Positions 24,652-39,351 are shown, counted from the stretch's first letter. The stretch is DNA of 64,000 nucleotides from Cyanoderma ruficeps (GCA_008694505.1 VZDJ01004378.1:9671472-9735471); one strand, 5' to 3'. Notes: generated from the letters alone by a model not told the origin. Numbers and translations: made by a program.

Positions 24652-27600
24652 GCACAATGCTGGATCTGGAAATCATATAGCAACCAGTGAGACATCATTC
24701 TTAAAACAAACATGACATTGCCATTTATTTTTCAACTTGATTTTTGTGAATTACAAAATTGATTTTTGTGAAAAGAAAAAATTATGCCAAATACAACACA
24801 CCTTGCCCACTGATATGGTGAATAACAGAGAAATAATAATTTGGGAAGAAAGTGACCATATTTCTCTTTATCTGATGAGTCTGTTCCCACAGGTTGCTTC
24901 TTGTGCAGTCATTTCTGGCTTCAATTATCAAGAGCTTTTAGCTCTGAAACCTCAGGATCTCTATAATAAACATTTTTCACTTGTTCCTATTAGTTATGAA
25001 CATAAGACAAGTCTTGAAAATATCCCTATATGACTATGGGCCGCGGTTATTATAACCTGAGTCTTTTATTTACAGTGTGACTGGGCAAAAGGATGCAAAC
25101 CAGCTTTAAGCCATCAGCTAGAAGTAGATGTGACCATAACAACTCAACCACAATAACAACAATGCAGCTGCATGGCTTCTGATTCAATACCTGTCAACTG
25201 AGATCCTGCACAGCTGCATAGCTGACTCCTACCTTGCCATCCAGGTACATCTTTCTGCAACAGACCAAGTAGATCTAGTACTCCCTAGGCAAGTACAGGC
25301 AGTAAAAGACAAATGAGGTAGCATACAATTGTTGCACAGCAGAAATGTCTAGGGAAACAAGTTTTCATTGTGTTTGCAAAATCTAGTGAACTTTAATATG
25401 GCCCGAAGCACTCACATGGAAACACCAAAGAGCTGCTGTAAAATACTGCCATTTATTTTTGTATCTTTCAGATGGTGCCCACCTGCAATATAGCTAGGCT
25501 GGGAGATTAAACTCCCTACAGTAGTTTGCTTATGTCAAGCAGATCTCCTACGGTGCCCTGTGGTAAGCAGCAGGTGACAAAGGGCAGAATCTTTGATCCA
25601 GGAGGGTACTGGTTGCATTGTAAGTCAGTTTAGGAAAGAGTTTGAGCTGATGCATGTTCTCTGTGAGCACAAGTCCCCAAGAAAAGTCAGCAGATCCTCA
25701 TAAACCTGGCAGATACAGGAAAGGAGCCAGTGTGTGAAGCAGCAAGAGATCCCCTTTCCCACCACATGAAACCCCAGTAAGACAGTAAAAGTATTGAGGA
25801 GAGAAAGGCAAATTTAGGCAAATAAGTCACTACATAAGCTTTCCCCAAAGCATATGGCTTGGCCACAGTGAGACTGTGCTGCTCTTAGGAAGTCAGGGTT
25901 GCAACCAATGGCCGAGCTGCCCAGAAAGCATGGAAGTGATGGTGCTACAGACACACACTTTCAAAAATGAAACCTTAAAAGATTAAAAGATCTATACAGA
26001 GAGGTAGTAATTAAACTAGCAGATTAATCATAAAGAAAATTAACATTTCAATGCAAAGGTTTGTATCTTTTTGTGTGTTTTTTTACAGTTTATCTAAATT
26101 TCAATGCTCAGGTGGTTCAGAGAATTTTTGAATGACCCACACAGTCTGTAAGTGTCACATTAGTACATTTATGCCACATGAAATTGTTGTGGTTCAAGCT
26201 GAAATACATCTTTCCAGAAACGCTAGAAACCTTCCAGCTTTAACTCTCTTATTGTTACTCGCCCATTCAGCAAAATCATTTTGCCACTCTTCTGGAAGCA
26301 CAAAGAAATTGAAAACAATATGCATGCTTTATTTTGTAAGTAAATTGTCATAAACTGTAGCACAGCTCTGAGCACTATGATAAATCAGTAGATAATGGTC
26401 TCTGTATTTATTGACATGATAAAATAGACTAACATATTCAGCTCTAAATGACCACCTACTTTTGTTAAAGTGAGTACAAGCACCCTGTACATAATATCAC
26501 ATCTGAATAATTATAAACATGCCTAATTCACAAGTTCTCTGTGAATGCTGGGGGTGACAGAATGCTCCAGATTCTTATTTGAAGAGCTAGAAGTCAAACT
26601 TATTTTTAAAAACTCCCTTAGCTCTAAATCTTAAATTGCTTGTTTAATGACCTGAGTTATCTGACAATCCATCTTAATTTTCAGACAACAAAAAAGAGGT
26701 CTGTATTTTGGCTGGTTTGGGGCAGCAAGGAACATTAACATTTCTGACTTCTGAACTTTCAGCTCTTCTGGGAAAAAAGGGAGTGACATTACTGAGGCAT
26801 GACATTCAATCCCAGCATATGTTATCTTCAACTTGACCCCAGCTGACTGGTCAAGAATAGCAAAGAATTCCCAACTCCACAAATAAGTATAACTTACAGA
26901 GTCAAAAAAAAGATTCTAATCAGGGAGTATTTTAGAAGGAGAGTCATGCAAATACTCCCTTCAGTGCACACCCATTTCTCAGGCATCCTTTATTCTCCCT
27001 CCTTAAGTTGCTTTCCTCTCAAACACCCCTTGACTAGAACCCGTTTTCAGTTGGAATGAGGAGAGCTGGAAAGAGGCAATGGAAAGACACTAAGCCAGAT
27101 GGGACAGGATGCCTAGAAACAGATACAAAGTATTGCAGGGTATTTAATCACTGGTGAGAATACTTTATTATTGGAGAAACTGTATGGACTGATTCTCTGA
27201 TAGCGTACAACATACATTTATTCCATTATACATGTCATTAAAAAAAGGAAAAAATATATCTTGAGTAAGACTGTGAAACAATTGAGGCTTTCTAATCTAA
27301 CAGCACAAAAAAAGCAGTTAAATAATGTCTGTGAAACTGAGCAGAATCATTGGGTACAACAATGAGATACAACTTTAGACAAGTGTCTCAAAACCCCCCG
27401 GTTTTTACCAAGTATTTCCAATCTCTTTTGTGTGTAAAACATTCTGCTCATGCTCTATTCTCTTTCAGACCAGAGACGCATTTCCATTTTAAAGAGGTTA
27501 AGTAAAATTTTTGAAAACTCTAAATCACTTGGCCAGCACTGACATACTAGCTTCATTGTAAAATTTAGAAAAAGCCATTGAGATATAATTAGGAATGTTC

Positions 27601-27680
27601 TTGGTGTGTTTGGTAAAGGAAATAAATATTCAAAACAAAGAATGTTCATTTAAGTTGATCACTTATCAGCATTAAGCAGT

Positions 27681-27756
27681 AGGTACAATAAAATAGTATT
27701 TAATACTGTCCATTTTTTAGGTACAATACAATAGTATTTAATACTGACCATTTTTT
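27681..27756 (+). repeat. 38-bp tandem duplication, two copies
   Basis: Copy one is 27681-27718 and copy two 27719-27756; 36 of 38 positions are identical and there are no gaps. Each copy starts AGGTACAATA, ends with a T6 run, and contains the near-palindrome AGTATTTAATACT. The two differences show that the duplication is not completely recent. Confidence 0.9.
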
Positions 27757-30098
27757 CATTGTGTATAAGGAAAAACCCCATCTGAGGTAAACTATCTGTA
27801 GTCACTGTCTGTTTAATGGAAATCATTGTATAAAGAGAGGCTATATGTAACAGCATGAGGTGCACAGGCAGAAAAGAGAACCAGCCTAAGAAAATAATGA
27901 GATAGTCATGCCCTCAGATGAAAGATGTCTGTTCTATTTTACTGCCTCTGAGGGTGCCCTACCTCTGACAGCAAACACCTCGAAAAGAGGTTAAAGAAAA
28001 GATAAGTATGCAGTCACACAGGATTTGATGCAGTCACTGTGGTCATGGAAGTGCTGGAAGGCTGGCCAGAGGATGGTATGGAAGGCTGAAACACATTAGA
28101 TGATACTTAATCCCAGCTGCCTTTTATTTATGCAGTACTAGTATCCTCAAAATCCTCATTTAACTTTTGCTTGACCCCATAAGCATGCAGTTCTACTCTT
28201 TAGTGGTTCTAGCAACCAGTTATAGATCTAAAACTGGTAGAACCCTATCAAGAATTCAGCTTCCAGAAACACACACCATGAGTGTCCCATCAAGGCACTG
28301 CTCTGTAATGAAAAAGTATGGGCCTTTAAGGCTTGAGGTGCTAGAGGCAGAGTTTACACAGTAGTTTTATGACTGAAATTTTATTCCATTAAACTGATCT
28401 GCAATTGCTTGAAAGCAGAGTAAACAGGAATTCAAGCCAGATACTGCCAACTTGCAATTTTCCAATGTAGGGTTGATATTTACTGTATTGTCTGCTTAAT
28501 TAATTTATAAAAAGAAAATTAAATATATTTTTATAATATTATTTTACTTTTTTCCCTGTGAATATGTGATTTTGTTGGGCCTCATCTTTACTGCCATAAG
28601 TGAGTTCACTGGAACTGAACAGATACTTTTTTAAATGAGTGTGTCTGCATCATGAGCAGTAATATCTTAAACTGAGACATCCTAAGCTGCATGGGTCCTT
28701 AACTAAATGTCTTGCCACAAGGGGCTTTCATTAGTATTCTGTATTTCAAAAGCCCCTAATGAGGCCTCTGTGGCAGAAGGTGTCCTTAAAATTGTATCCT
28801 TGGCAAACATATTCTTGATGTTAATTTCATTAGGAAACAGTATTAGAATGAAAAGAGATCTAAAATGGCAACAATGAAAATGATGTACTAAAGTATGTTC
28901 CAAATCACGTAAAACAATTAACGCTTACTGAGCATTAACGACCAACATTGTCTTCAGCCAACTCATTAGCAATACTATTTTTAATGAAAAAGAGTGCAGT
29001 TTCACCCCTACTGAGTCAGTAATACTATTGAAATATAGGCATGAAGTTTCTAGCTTAGACACATTTGAACACTTACTGACTACTTTCATTGCATGATTTA
29101 GAAAAGTGTAATTTCTTTCACGCATCAAAACACCTACCTTCCCAATAATTCTCCATAAGAATTTAAACAGAGATATTAAGTGAAAAGTTTTCTGTAATCA
29201 ACAAAGCAAGGCAGGGGCGGGGTGGTGATGGAGGAAGGGAGTTAAGTATTAAATCTGGTTGAATTTTAAAGTGGTTGTGGTTTGCATTTTACTGTCTAGG
29301 GTTGTAATACCCTATCCAACACACAAGAGAATTTAAACTTAAGGGACCGGAGCAAGAATATAAACCACAGTGGCAACACAGGTCTAAAATGTCCTTTGAA
29401 AGACTAGAAGGAAAATATTTTCATTTGAACAGAATGTACAGAAGTGTAAAATGCATGAACGCTGTAACAAATGGCCGGAAAGGGAATATATGAATTGGAT
29501 TGCTCTGAAGATGATGCATTTACAGTGTCATTACTGAGCTCAGCTGCTTAAATTGCCACTGAGGTGATGCCTAGAAGTGTAATTCATTTTGTGATTTTAG
29601 GCACTGCAATGTAAGTTTACTGTGTATGAAGATAAAATTTTATCTTTCTTTGGCAATAAAGTTCAACTGGAATGAATCTTTGACCGACAGTAAGCAGTGT
29701 TCTACCTCCAGTCTCTTCAAAGTATTTTTCTAGGAAACAGCAACTTTCATTCTACACAGAACTCTTGATAAATTCCTCTTAGTGGCTACTATGTAAGATA
29801 AATTAACCAATGTGTTATTTACCTATATTTATTCTTACCCTTCTATGCAATTTAAAGACACAACTTCCTAATTTGGGGGGAAAATATTCCTTTGTGTAGA
29901 TGCAGTGAGTACAGGCATTCAGTAAACAGGTCTTTTCTTTCTGTTAGAAGTTGCTCTAAAGAAGGGCTAGAGTGTAAGACTGCTCGTCAGCATTTTTTTT
30001 TAGCTTCAGAATCCTCCTTCAGAAAGAGTGAGCACTGTTTGTATGCTTTGAGATTGGAAAACTGGGCTTAACATTGGAATGCGATGATTGGATTGGAT

Positions 30099-30127
30099 TG
30101 CTTGCTACTATTGCAAAGTAGCAAGCA
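30099..30127. repeat. perfect stem-loop, 11-bp arms and 7-base loop
   Basis: TGCTTGCTACT (30099-30109) pairs without mismatch with AGTAGCAAGCA (30117-30127) across the loop ATTGCAA. It is preceded by a GATTG-type tandem (30083-30100). It is short for a pre-microRNA, and no extended flanking pairing is obvious. Confidence 0.8.
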
Positions 30128-32708
30128 GATAAAATGAGGTGAGGAACAGGTGATTCTAATAAGTAAAAGATAAGCCTATCGTGCAAGCCAAAAGGTTTTT
30201 CTAGAGCTCACCAGTGCTCTAAACAATATTGGTTTCTGATGAGAGAAAAAGAACAAAATATAAGGCAGTAACAATAGCTTTATTTCATTTTCATTACCAC
30301 TATGTTGCAAGAGGTGTTCCTGTCAGTTTTCTAATATGCCTCAGTTAGTAGTTCAGTGCAGACGAAAAAAAACAATTTTATGCAATTTTCAAATAATGAA
30401 TGTGACCCATTTTTTCATCGCAGGAAAAACTCTACTAGTGGCATAAAAAAAATGAAAAACAAAGTACATTACCTAACCAGTTCTTTTCACATGACTGTGA
30501 ATTCTCAGAAACAAATAGAAGTGGTATTTATACAGATTTCCTTGGTGAGATTCCTTCTTTTCTCAATGCTTGTGACCTTGTAATGCCACTTACAATTATT
30601 GCAAGAGAACATATATGTCTGCACGTGTATAAACTGGTTTATTTATGCCTGCCTATGCCTAAAGCATAAATATTTCTTTTTAAGCAACACACCAGGAAAA
30701 GAAAGTAATAGGCAATAAAAATAGCTTGGATTTTCATGTGTTCTTATTTCTGTGATATGAATATGCATATATATTTAATTTGAAGTTGACAATTGAAGAA
30801 ATGTAGAAGATATTCAAAAATCAGTAGAAAGCAGAATTATAAGAATAGGACAGTGGTAAATAACATTCTTCATGCTGTAACACAACATACACTGACAACT
30901 CAATTTTATGTATATATTTTAAGATGCTTACTATGATATAAACAATTATTCAATATGGGTTTAGTAATTTATTCATTCTGAAATACTTCAAGAAAATCTA
31001 GCAGAACGAAGAAGTTAGAGCAGATTATGCTTCTTGTGGGTGGAATGTGCTCAACAGTCTTAAAAAAGCACAAGGCATATATGAACACTTAGAAATTTTG
31101 ATGCTACTTTTAGCTAGCAGTAGCAGAGATGAGGAGAAAATATGAAGTGTTTGGTGTTTTGTGGGCATTTTAGGCCATAGATAGGCTTGGAACATCATCC
31201 AGCACCAGAGTACTCTGGTCTCTGGTCAAGAATTTTGATTTCAGAATTCCTGTCCAGGTGAAGGAAAAGCTCACACAAACATTACCTAATAAAGGTACAG
31301 GAAAGATAGGTCCATACCTGGGGACCCTGTTTTTTTTTAATATATTAAGATCTCAAACTCTGAGTTTAAAGGAAAAAATACTGCTTTAGAGATTTTAAAA
31401 TAAAATATGAAAATTCAATCCTGCTGTATCTAGTGCAGCACAACCCGTCTGAACCTACAGACACTATAATCACTGCAGAGAGGTTTCTGCAGCATCAGCT
31501 GTCTCTCCTAAGGTGCCACTGCAAAGGTTCAAAGTTTCAAGAGGATCCTCAGTGTCCCTGTAGCAACACATGCCTGATTACGGAAGTGTGCCTGAAAGAG
31601 TGCAATGCTGTGGATCCACCTGACTCTATTTAAGTAATAGTTTTAAGTACAGGGAGGTCTTGCTGACATGCCTGTCTTTCTAAGGAGCTTCTGTGGATGC
31701 TTAAAATAGAAGAGTCAGGATATTTATACTGTGTTCTCCACACAAAAAGGGTGACAGGGGATGTAACTATCACATGTCCAAGCTGAGAGAGTGAGCCTGA
31801 GAGGAAATGTACACAATGCCATATTTATGCTTAAAGACAGAATTATACCTTCCTCCTTCTGACTCCTTCCTGGAAGAAACTCTAGAGACATTCAAAGTGT
31901 TTATAGAAGACAAGCTGATGAGCTGCCCTGTTGTCTAGTGCTTCTGCTGTCTATCAGCAGCACCTATTCAAAAGCATTTGCCATCACATTATGATTTAAA
32001 TGATCAGAAAGTTGCCTTTTGCTTTTATTTCCTATAAATGAAGTTGCAATAGACACAGTTAGTAAGTCTGTTAATTCTACAGTCACCTCAGTAGCCAAGA
32101 TTACTATAATCATTCAAGCACTGCATTTGTAGCCATACTGAGAGAGTTCCCTCAATTTTTCAAGACATGGCTGATGTACACTATATTTTGGGAGTCAGCA
32201 CAAGTACTTTGCTTTTTGAGGTTCAGAGTTATGGATAGACAAAGACACTAGTAAAGGGTCACTGTCTGGAAACTGCCTACAGTTTTGGGAGAGCTCTGAT
32301 GAGATTCAGTCTGTAAGAAAGAGACAAGGTGCAAGTTCTGAGCAGTAGAAGAACTTGGCAGTACAGCTGGGTCAAAGTAACTGATAGCACAGCAGATGAG
32401 GGAGAAGTTTCTTACTCTCAGCATATGAATCATGAAAGCCATTAATCTTCCAGGTACTTTATATAACAACTTGAAAGCATTCGGAAAATTGAAAATCCTT
32501 CTTTAAGACTTCCAGGTCTGTTTGTTACTAAAGAAATACATGCTGAGCAGTTAGTTTATTGGTTGGGGAATGAATGCGCCATCCATCCCAGAACTGAAGT
32601 CAGTTTCTCTGGGCCTCTACAATGTAAAATATCTACAGGGGGCTGACAGCTAGAAATTGGTCTTAGGGAGTTCTATCCCTCTGGTGTGGTACCAGTAGAC
32701 CAAAAATA

Positions 32709-32776
32709 TATGTTATGTTATGTTATGTTATGTTATGTTATGTTATGTTATGTTATGTTATGTTATGTNTTATGTT
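32709..32776. repeat. (TATGT)n pentanucleotide microsatellite
   Basis: Twelve uninterrupted TATGT units run from 32709 to 32768, then an undetermined base at 32769 followed by T and one more unit. The repeat phase shifts by two bases across the N, so the true length in the genome is uncertain. The TTATTATTACATTACATTA stretch that follows is a degenerate extension. Confidence 0.95.
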
Positions 32777-35274
32777 TATTATTACATTACATTATTTTCA
32801 TATGTTTAAAACACTGACACCCTGCCCCATGCCATACCGCATTTTACCAACATCAGGATCAATAATAAGATGACCCCAACATTGTGTCTCTGATGATAGC
32901 CCACCAGAACTATGGCATCACTTACAGTCCCATGATTGCTGTCAGTGATCTGGTAAGTCACCATGTGGGCGCACTGTTCCTCATCTTTCTCACTGCCTTA
33001 ATAAAATTTGAATTATGATGTGTTGTCAAACAACATTACCATTCAAACCACATCACCCTTCCTATGATACTGCTCATGAAGCTGCATCCGACCTGTTAAT
33101 GATGAATGTTCCTTTAGTATGACCAAACAAGTTGCTGAGGCTCAACCCTGCTGTGTAACTGGTTGTGTCAGGGGACAACAATCTGGAGGATTTTTTTTTT
33201 CTCATGAGGATTTTCACATAAGAGGAATCTGAGTACAGACTCTATTGCTCTCTGAAGAATGTGGGAATTTTTACTAGCTCTGCAGGGTCAAACATCCCAG
33301 TTACCATCCTCAGAACAGGATCTTTACATAGCCTGCTATTTTAACTGTGCTTCCAGCTTGCTATCATAATTTTTTTTCTTACAATTACACATGACAGAGA
33401 TAATTTTTGTTTTTAAAGCTTTTTGTATCCACCTTTACCAAACCTTTGCTGGTTATTTCCCCATTCATGGGCCATGGTATTCATTAATTTTAAATGACAA
33501 AACAGGAATAACCCTTTGAATTGCTTTCTAAATAAAACTGACTACATAAGAAATCTAAGAATACTAGCCAGTAACTAATTTTGAAAGATCAGCCATATTT
33601 GGAACTCTGTGAGGCTAGAAAATTTTTCTCCACAAATATCATAAGACCCTATAACTATTAATTCATAGTGGTGTTTACTTTAGATGTAACAGTAAGTTAC
33701 TTGACAAAAATCTTTCTTCTAGTTCAAGAACACAAAGTCTTTTTATCCATGCTTCCTAACTTAACATGTCCCCCCATTCCTCAAGCCACTTTTAGCAATA
33801 GAATATAGTCACGTTTGAAGCCTCTGTGAGTTTCAGAAGCAGCAAGAGCTCCAAAATTCATATGATATTAATCTCATAAGATGACATTCCAATATTAAAG
33901 TTTCATAGCATTTCCCCCCCTCCCCAAGCTTCTGAGGTGTTACTGTATGAACTTGCAAAGTACTAAAATTCACAGTTGTAACTGGATTTTATTAAACTTT
34001 ATATTTGCAAAATGAATAATTCTCGTAGGTGCCATGTTTAAATGTGACTAACATACAGGTTATCTGTAAAAAAAAAATTAGCTTGGTTGTACTGAAAGTT
34101 ATACGTATGGATGGGAAATACGAGGCACATTTTTTTGAGCAGAGTATTTTCTCTGACATAAAGCAGAGTTCATTCCTCTCCTCTTCCCTGACACAGAGCA
34201 GAGTTCCTTGTTCCTTTGCAGTTGGCTCAGAAATGAACCCTTGCCACTGCTGAGCTGCAGGACCACCCACCATCTTGCTTTTGTCTCAGCAGCCACACGG
34301 AATTAAGTCAAGCTGGTGAACACCTTTTGCGTGTAAAGCATCTTCTCTTTTTTTATACTTTTATTATTAACCCATTAAAGTCTCTGCCTTTGTCACTCTC
34401 TCACTGTAGAGAGGTGGGCAAAAAGGAAATGGTTTACTTGGGATTTAATTCAGGGCAAAGCGACTGAAAGTGATCAGGACCATACTCTGTTGCTAATATT
34501 TATGTTGGAATCTAGACAAATATGCAACTGGTGCGGGTGTGCAAATCACACGAATGTCCTTATGTTTAGCATTTCAGTCTCTGGAAAATAACTAATAAGC
34601 CCACAGCCACACAGATGGCCTAAAAAATCATCATTTCTTTGATCCATCAACTGAGAAGTAATTTTAAAATGCATTTTAAATCACTTTTTTTCTCCCTGCA
34701 TTGTCCCTCATATACTACTTATGCAATGTTAAGCTTTATTTATGCAAACTAAGTTTCGTTGCATGAAATATAGTGATTCTGAATTTCCTCTTGGCATTCT
34801 GGAGTGAATATTTTCTTTGAATTAATTATTTTAACTCAGTCAGTATAATCAAATTCAACTGACTATCATAATTTATTTTAAGGATTATTCTGTCTAATGT
34901 ATTCCTTACCACAGCAAGTAACCCTTGTGGGTAGGTCTTAAAAGTTTCAAATGTCAGAAGACTTTTAAATGTTCTAAGACACTACTTTGAAAGTTTAACA
35001 GCAATCCACAAATTCCCTCTGCTCTTATTCAGACTTCTAAACACCAGAGGGATTTTTTTAAGATTCTCCAAATGTTTTACTACAGAATTGTTTAATCAAC
35101 TTTCAGACTTGCTGCTCAGATACTTTCACTCCAGAAAGTACTTTATTTAAATAAAATTAATAAACATTTTATGTTTGTCTTTCAGCTTTATTTCAAAAAG
35201 TCTACAAAAATGTCTCCTTAAAGGAAAATATTATTGGCAAAGGATTCTCTAATAAATCACTTCAGAATCAAAAC

Positions 35275-35290
35275 AAAAAAAAAAAAAAAC
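35275..35290. repeat. poly(A) tract
   Basis: An uninterrupted run of about sixteen A residues, followed by CCCC. I could not identify an adjoining retroposed sequence with target duplications. Confidence 0.6.
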
Positions 35291-38200
35291 CCCAAGAACC
35301 TTATATTGCAATCTTTTTTTAAAATATAGTGGATTTTTACTAACTTTCAAATACACTGTGTAGAGAAATGACTGTCCATAGCTAGGAAGAGAATATTATT
35401 ATATTAGCAGGGCAGAAAACTTTGAGAAAATAATTGTAATGTAATAATTTTTAAGAGTAAATTTATAAATCCTAGGTGTGGTGTTAAGCCTACTTAACAA
35501 ATTTGCATCCAAACAAAATTAATTCAAATATGGTTTTGAATCACTGCACCTGTAGGAACAGTTGAGCTTTTTTCTTGACTTTTAGGAAAACTATTCCACA
35601 TATTGGCAAATTCTTATATATGGAAGGACTCAACAGAAGAGATTTATTGCAGCTTCTGTGAGTCTAGATCTACTCCTCCAGTGTCTGCTCTTAAAAGATT
35701 CAAGATTCTCCTGAATCACACAGTTTAGAATAATCCCATTAGAAAATTGAACAAAAGTACAAGTCAATTACTTTATGGAAATAAGGTCCAAAATGTTTTA
35801 CTTTTAAAAAGGACATCACATAAGAGTGAAGAATCTTTCAAATTATTTCTTACCTGTGGATATGGAAGGCAACCTTATCTCTTTACCATAGATAAGATAA
35901 GAGACAAGATTAGGGAACAAGAAATTTCCAATAAATCCTTGCAATATCAGATAAATGTATGACTAAAACACAACATGCTGGACTGACTGCCATTTGTTAT
36001 CAGGTGAAGGACACACAAGTGGGAACACTGAGGAAAAACTAAGATGATGTGCTGGAAAAAGAGAGAACAAGTTCAACAGTGTGTCAGATTACAGCCTATT
36101 ATCTTCAGGATTTGTGTTTTTCTTCAAATATGTTAAAGAAATCCCTCAATCCAACAGTGTCCTGCTGTCAGTAACCTCTTCTGAACTGTTTATTTCACCT
36201 CTCTCTTTTACAGACTGGTCTCTGTGTAAGGTACCAAGTCACTAATGAGATTAGCCCTACATAGTTTATCCCTGTCATTGGGCTGTGTAAGGAATCATTA
36301 TGATGCCACAGACATATACTTTTTTATTTTGTTTAAAAATTGCAACCTCAGAATTTAGGCTACATTAATCTACTGAAAAAGTATTACTTTTATAGTTGTA
36401 AAAGGTATTTCTGTTAAAAAGTCAGATGCTCATTAGACACTCCTCAGTCAAGAAATTCCAAATTCAGTGTCCAGAGGTGAATATTTTGTGTAATTTTTCT
36501 CTTTTCTGGCAAAATGTATTCCTCATATGTCAGGTAATCATAGTTTATAGTAAATCCTTTAAGATTGTGGGAGATGAGATAGTATGTCTGTCTTCAAAGA
36601 AAGAGAATCTTTAAGTCATATATAATGAATGACAGATGCTTCTATCTGGCCTTATTATTCTCAAATGCTGAGACTTTTTGTAAACAGTGTGCACTATGTC
36701 AGATTAGTAGTTAACTGCTTTTTCTTGCCTTAGTCAGAAAATCTTTGGAAATACTCTTTTCCACAGTAAGTCTCAAGGGTCTGTTAGTTATCTGCTGAGA
36801 ATTTACATTAGGATGCAAATTTACACTGATACAAAAATAAAGAAATTTTACATGCTCCTTTTGGAGGAATTATTGTACCATTATAGCAAGATTAAATGAA
36901 CTTGCGAATAGCTAGAATTCAGCCCTCTGAATAGCTAGAAGGCTATAACTACTACAGTGAAAATTTTAGAATGTAGATAGATAAATAATGGAATTTAGAT
37001 TTCAGACCAATGTAATTTAATGCAATATAATTTAAAATTTCCATTTATCATTTATTTGAATATTACTTTCACGGAAGTATCCTAAGTATTTCCAGCTGGT
37101 ACTGTCAAAGATTCTACCAAACACAGCAGAGTAAGAGCAAGTAGAGTAAGTCAAAGTTGTCCCTGAAGAGTTAATCAGACACACAAAATCCCGACTGATT
37201 TTTCATATTACGTAAAACTCTATTTTCAGGTGAGAACTTCGGAAATTTTTTTAAAAGCCTTGATATGTAGAAAGTAATTGAGAGATAAGTTATTTGTTAT
37301 TTGTAATTCCTAAACCACAGTCAAAATTAGTGGTGGGTAGTTGTTCTTCAGCTTGTTTTCTCAGGGATAAGAAGTTTAAACTACCAAGTTCTGTCTTATC
37401 ATTTGTATATCCCTCTTAATCTCTTAATTTTTTCCAGTCTTCATGTCGCTCAACAAAGGAACAGAGTTTTCAAAAAATGTTGTGTTAGTGTAAGTTTCAC
37501 CACTTTTGGCATAACAGAGCCTTTTGTAGAATAGACAAAGACTGTAGGACCAGTTCCCATCTGTTTAGATAATTTTGCACCAGGCAGAGCACTTATTGTC
37601 CCAAATTCACCCATAATTTCTGTGAGCACGAAGGAAATGAAGTCTCATTTTTCTTCTGCCACTCCCTGTCTTATTAACCCACTTCTTGGAGAGCAAAGGC
37701 AGACACACCAAATGGAACAGAACAGCGAAGATTTTGAATCCCCAAACCACAGATCTAGATCAAATAAGACAAGAAAAAGCAAGAAGCTACTCATGAAGAC
37801 AATCCTAATGACCTTCCCTACAGCACTCTTGTACAGGTAACTGATGCATGAAGATAACATAAGAAAATAATTTGTGGTGTTCTCTGCTGTATCTGTCCAA
37901 TAGATGTGGCCAAAACAAACCACATGGGAATTGTTCTGCTGATACCCAGCACAGGAACAGCCTAATGAAATGTTGAAATATACCAGCCGATTCCAAACAA
38001 AATAAATAATAAAGCAACAGATTTCCATTGCTCACTAACCCAGAATTAGAGTCACTTGACCATAATGAAAATTTGGCCCCATAAATTCAGAAAACATTTA
38101 AATGGCCATTATTTTACACTCTGAAGCGAATTACTTTTTGACTTGTAGACCATTTCCTATCACAGATGGGATTCTTCTTCTTTTGCATTCTTAAATACTT

Positions 38201-39351
38201 TATTTAAGATTTTTGTGAAGTGTTGTTCGAGATATTACATTTATTTATACATTTTTGTAAAGATATTGAATATTAATATGTTAATTGGCATATGCAGTAA
38301 ATTATATATTAGCAGCTTTGTATGTAACTGCAGCAACATATTGGAAACACAACTAAAGCATTTCCATGCCATTTGATTAAAATTAATTTTGAGTCCACTA
38401 ACAGTATAATAAAATTTAGTGTCAATCATTTTAAAAGTGTTCTGTGTCATAGGGGAAGAAAGCTATTATGAAGTCTAGGAATTAGTAGAAGTGTAAAGCA
38501 AAAAATAGCCTGTCACACTGCTGCTAATACTGATTAAGATCTGAACCACCGTCTGCTTTCACATACAATTTTACAGCAGATAGGAGCTGAATTGTGCGCA
38601 TTTGGAACCAATGAAAGCTGCAGTTTTTGATGCCAGAAGATCATGCAATTGGATACTGTATTTGTATCCTTTCGTTTTGCCCCATTTTTTGCCTTCTCTC
38701 TCTACTATATTGTCACACATCCTTTCTTCTCTCTAGTAAGTTCATAGATGTAGGTCTTCTGCTTTATGTTCCAGGTTCAAGTAAGTTCTCTTAAAGACAT
38801 AAATATCTCAGCAAGCTGTTGTCTCCTCCATTTTGTTAACACCTCATGAAGGCATTGTTATCCTGAACATTTTCTGTCTACTGCTCCTTTCCTCTTTTCC
38901 TATGCAGAATCTGAGCCAGTTTCCTTACACTCATATGCTTCTCTCTTTGCCATGACATCTGTGTTGCAGCACTCTCTGGCTACTGGGACAATAAAAGGCT
39001 GAGTTTCGGTACACCCAAGTACTGGCAGCCTTCCAAAACAATCTCAAATTCTTTTTAAAATGATCTGTGGATATTTCTCATGAGGCTATTGAAGACAATA
39101 GGCAATTACTGAAACAGATTTCTGTGAATCTTGTGAGGAATAAAGTTGTCCATGTGGTTCCTACTCATCTGTCAAAAATTCAGCCTTGATATATGCAGGG
39201 TTTTTTTGCCATACACCATGGTCCCCTTTCTCCTGCATGTCTTATCCTAGCTGCACCAGAAAGAAAACAGCTTTAGAGATTTTTCTTGTTCATTTACACT
39301 TGAGTGATTCTTACTACTTCTTACCAAATGTTATTTTGTTATAGAGGAACA

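Noticed and set aside
35275..35290. Poly(A) run as the tail of a processed pseudogene
   Set aside because: No upstream gene-like sequence and no flanking target duplication were found.
37645..38028. 127-codon open frame on the minus strand, hydrophobic and Cys-rich
   Set aside because: No recognisable domain; overlapping frames on both strands; no start context or splice evidence.
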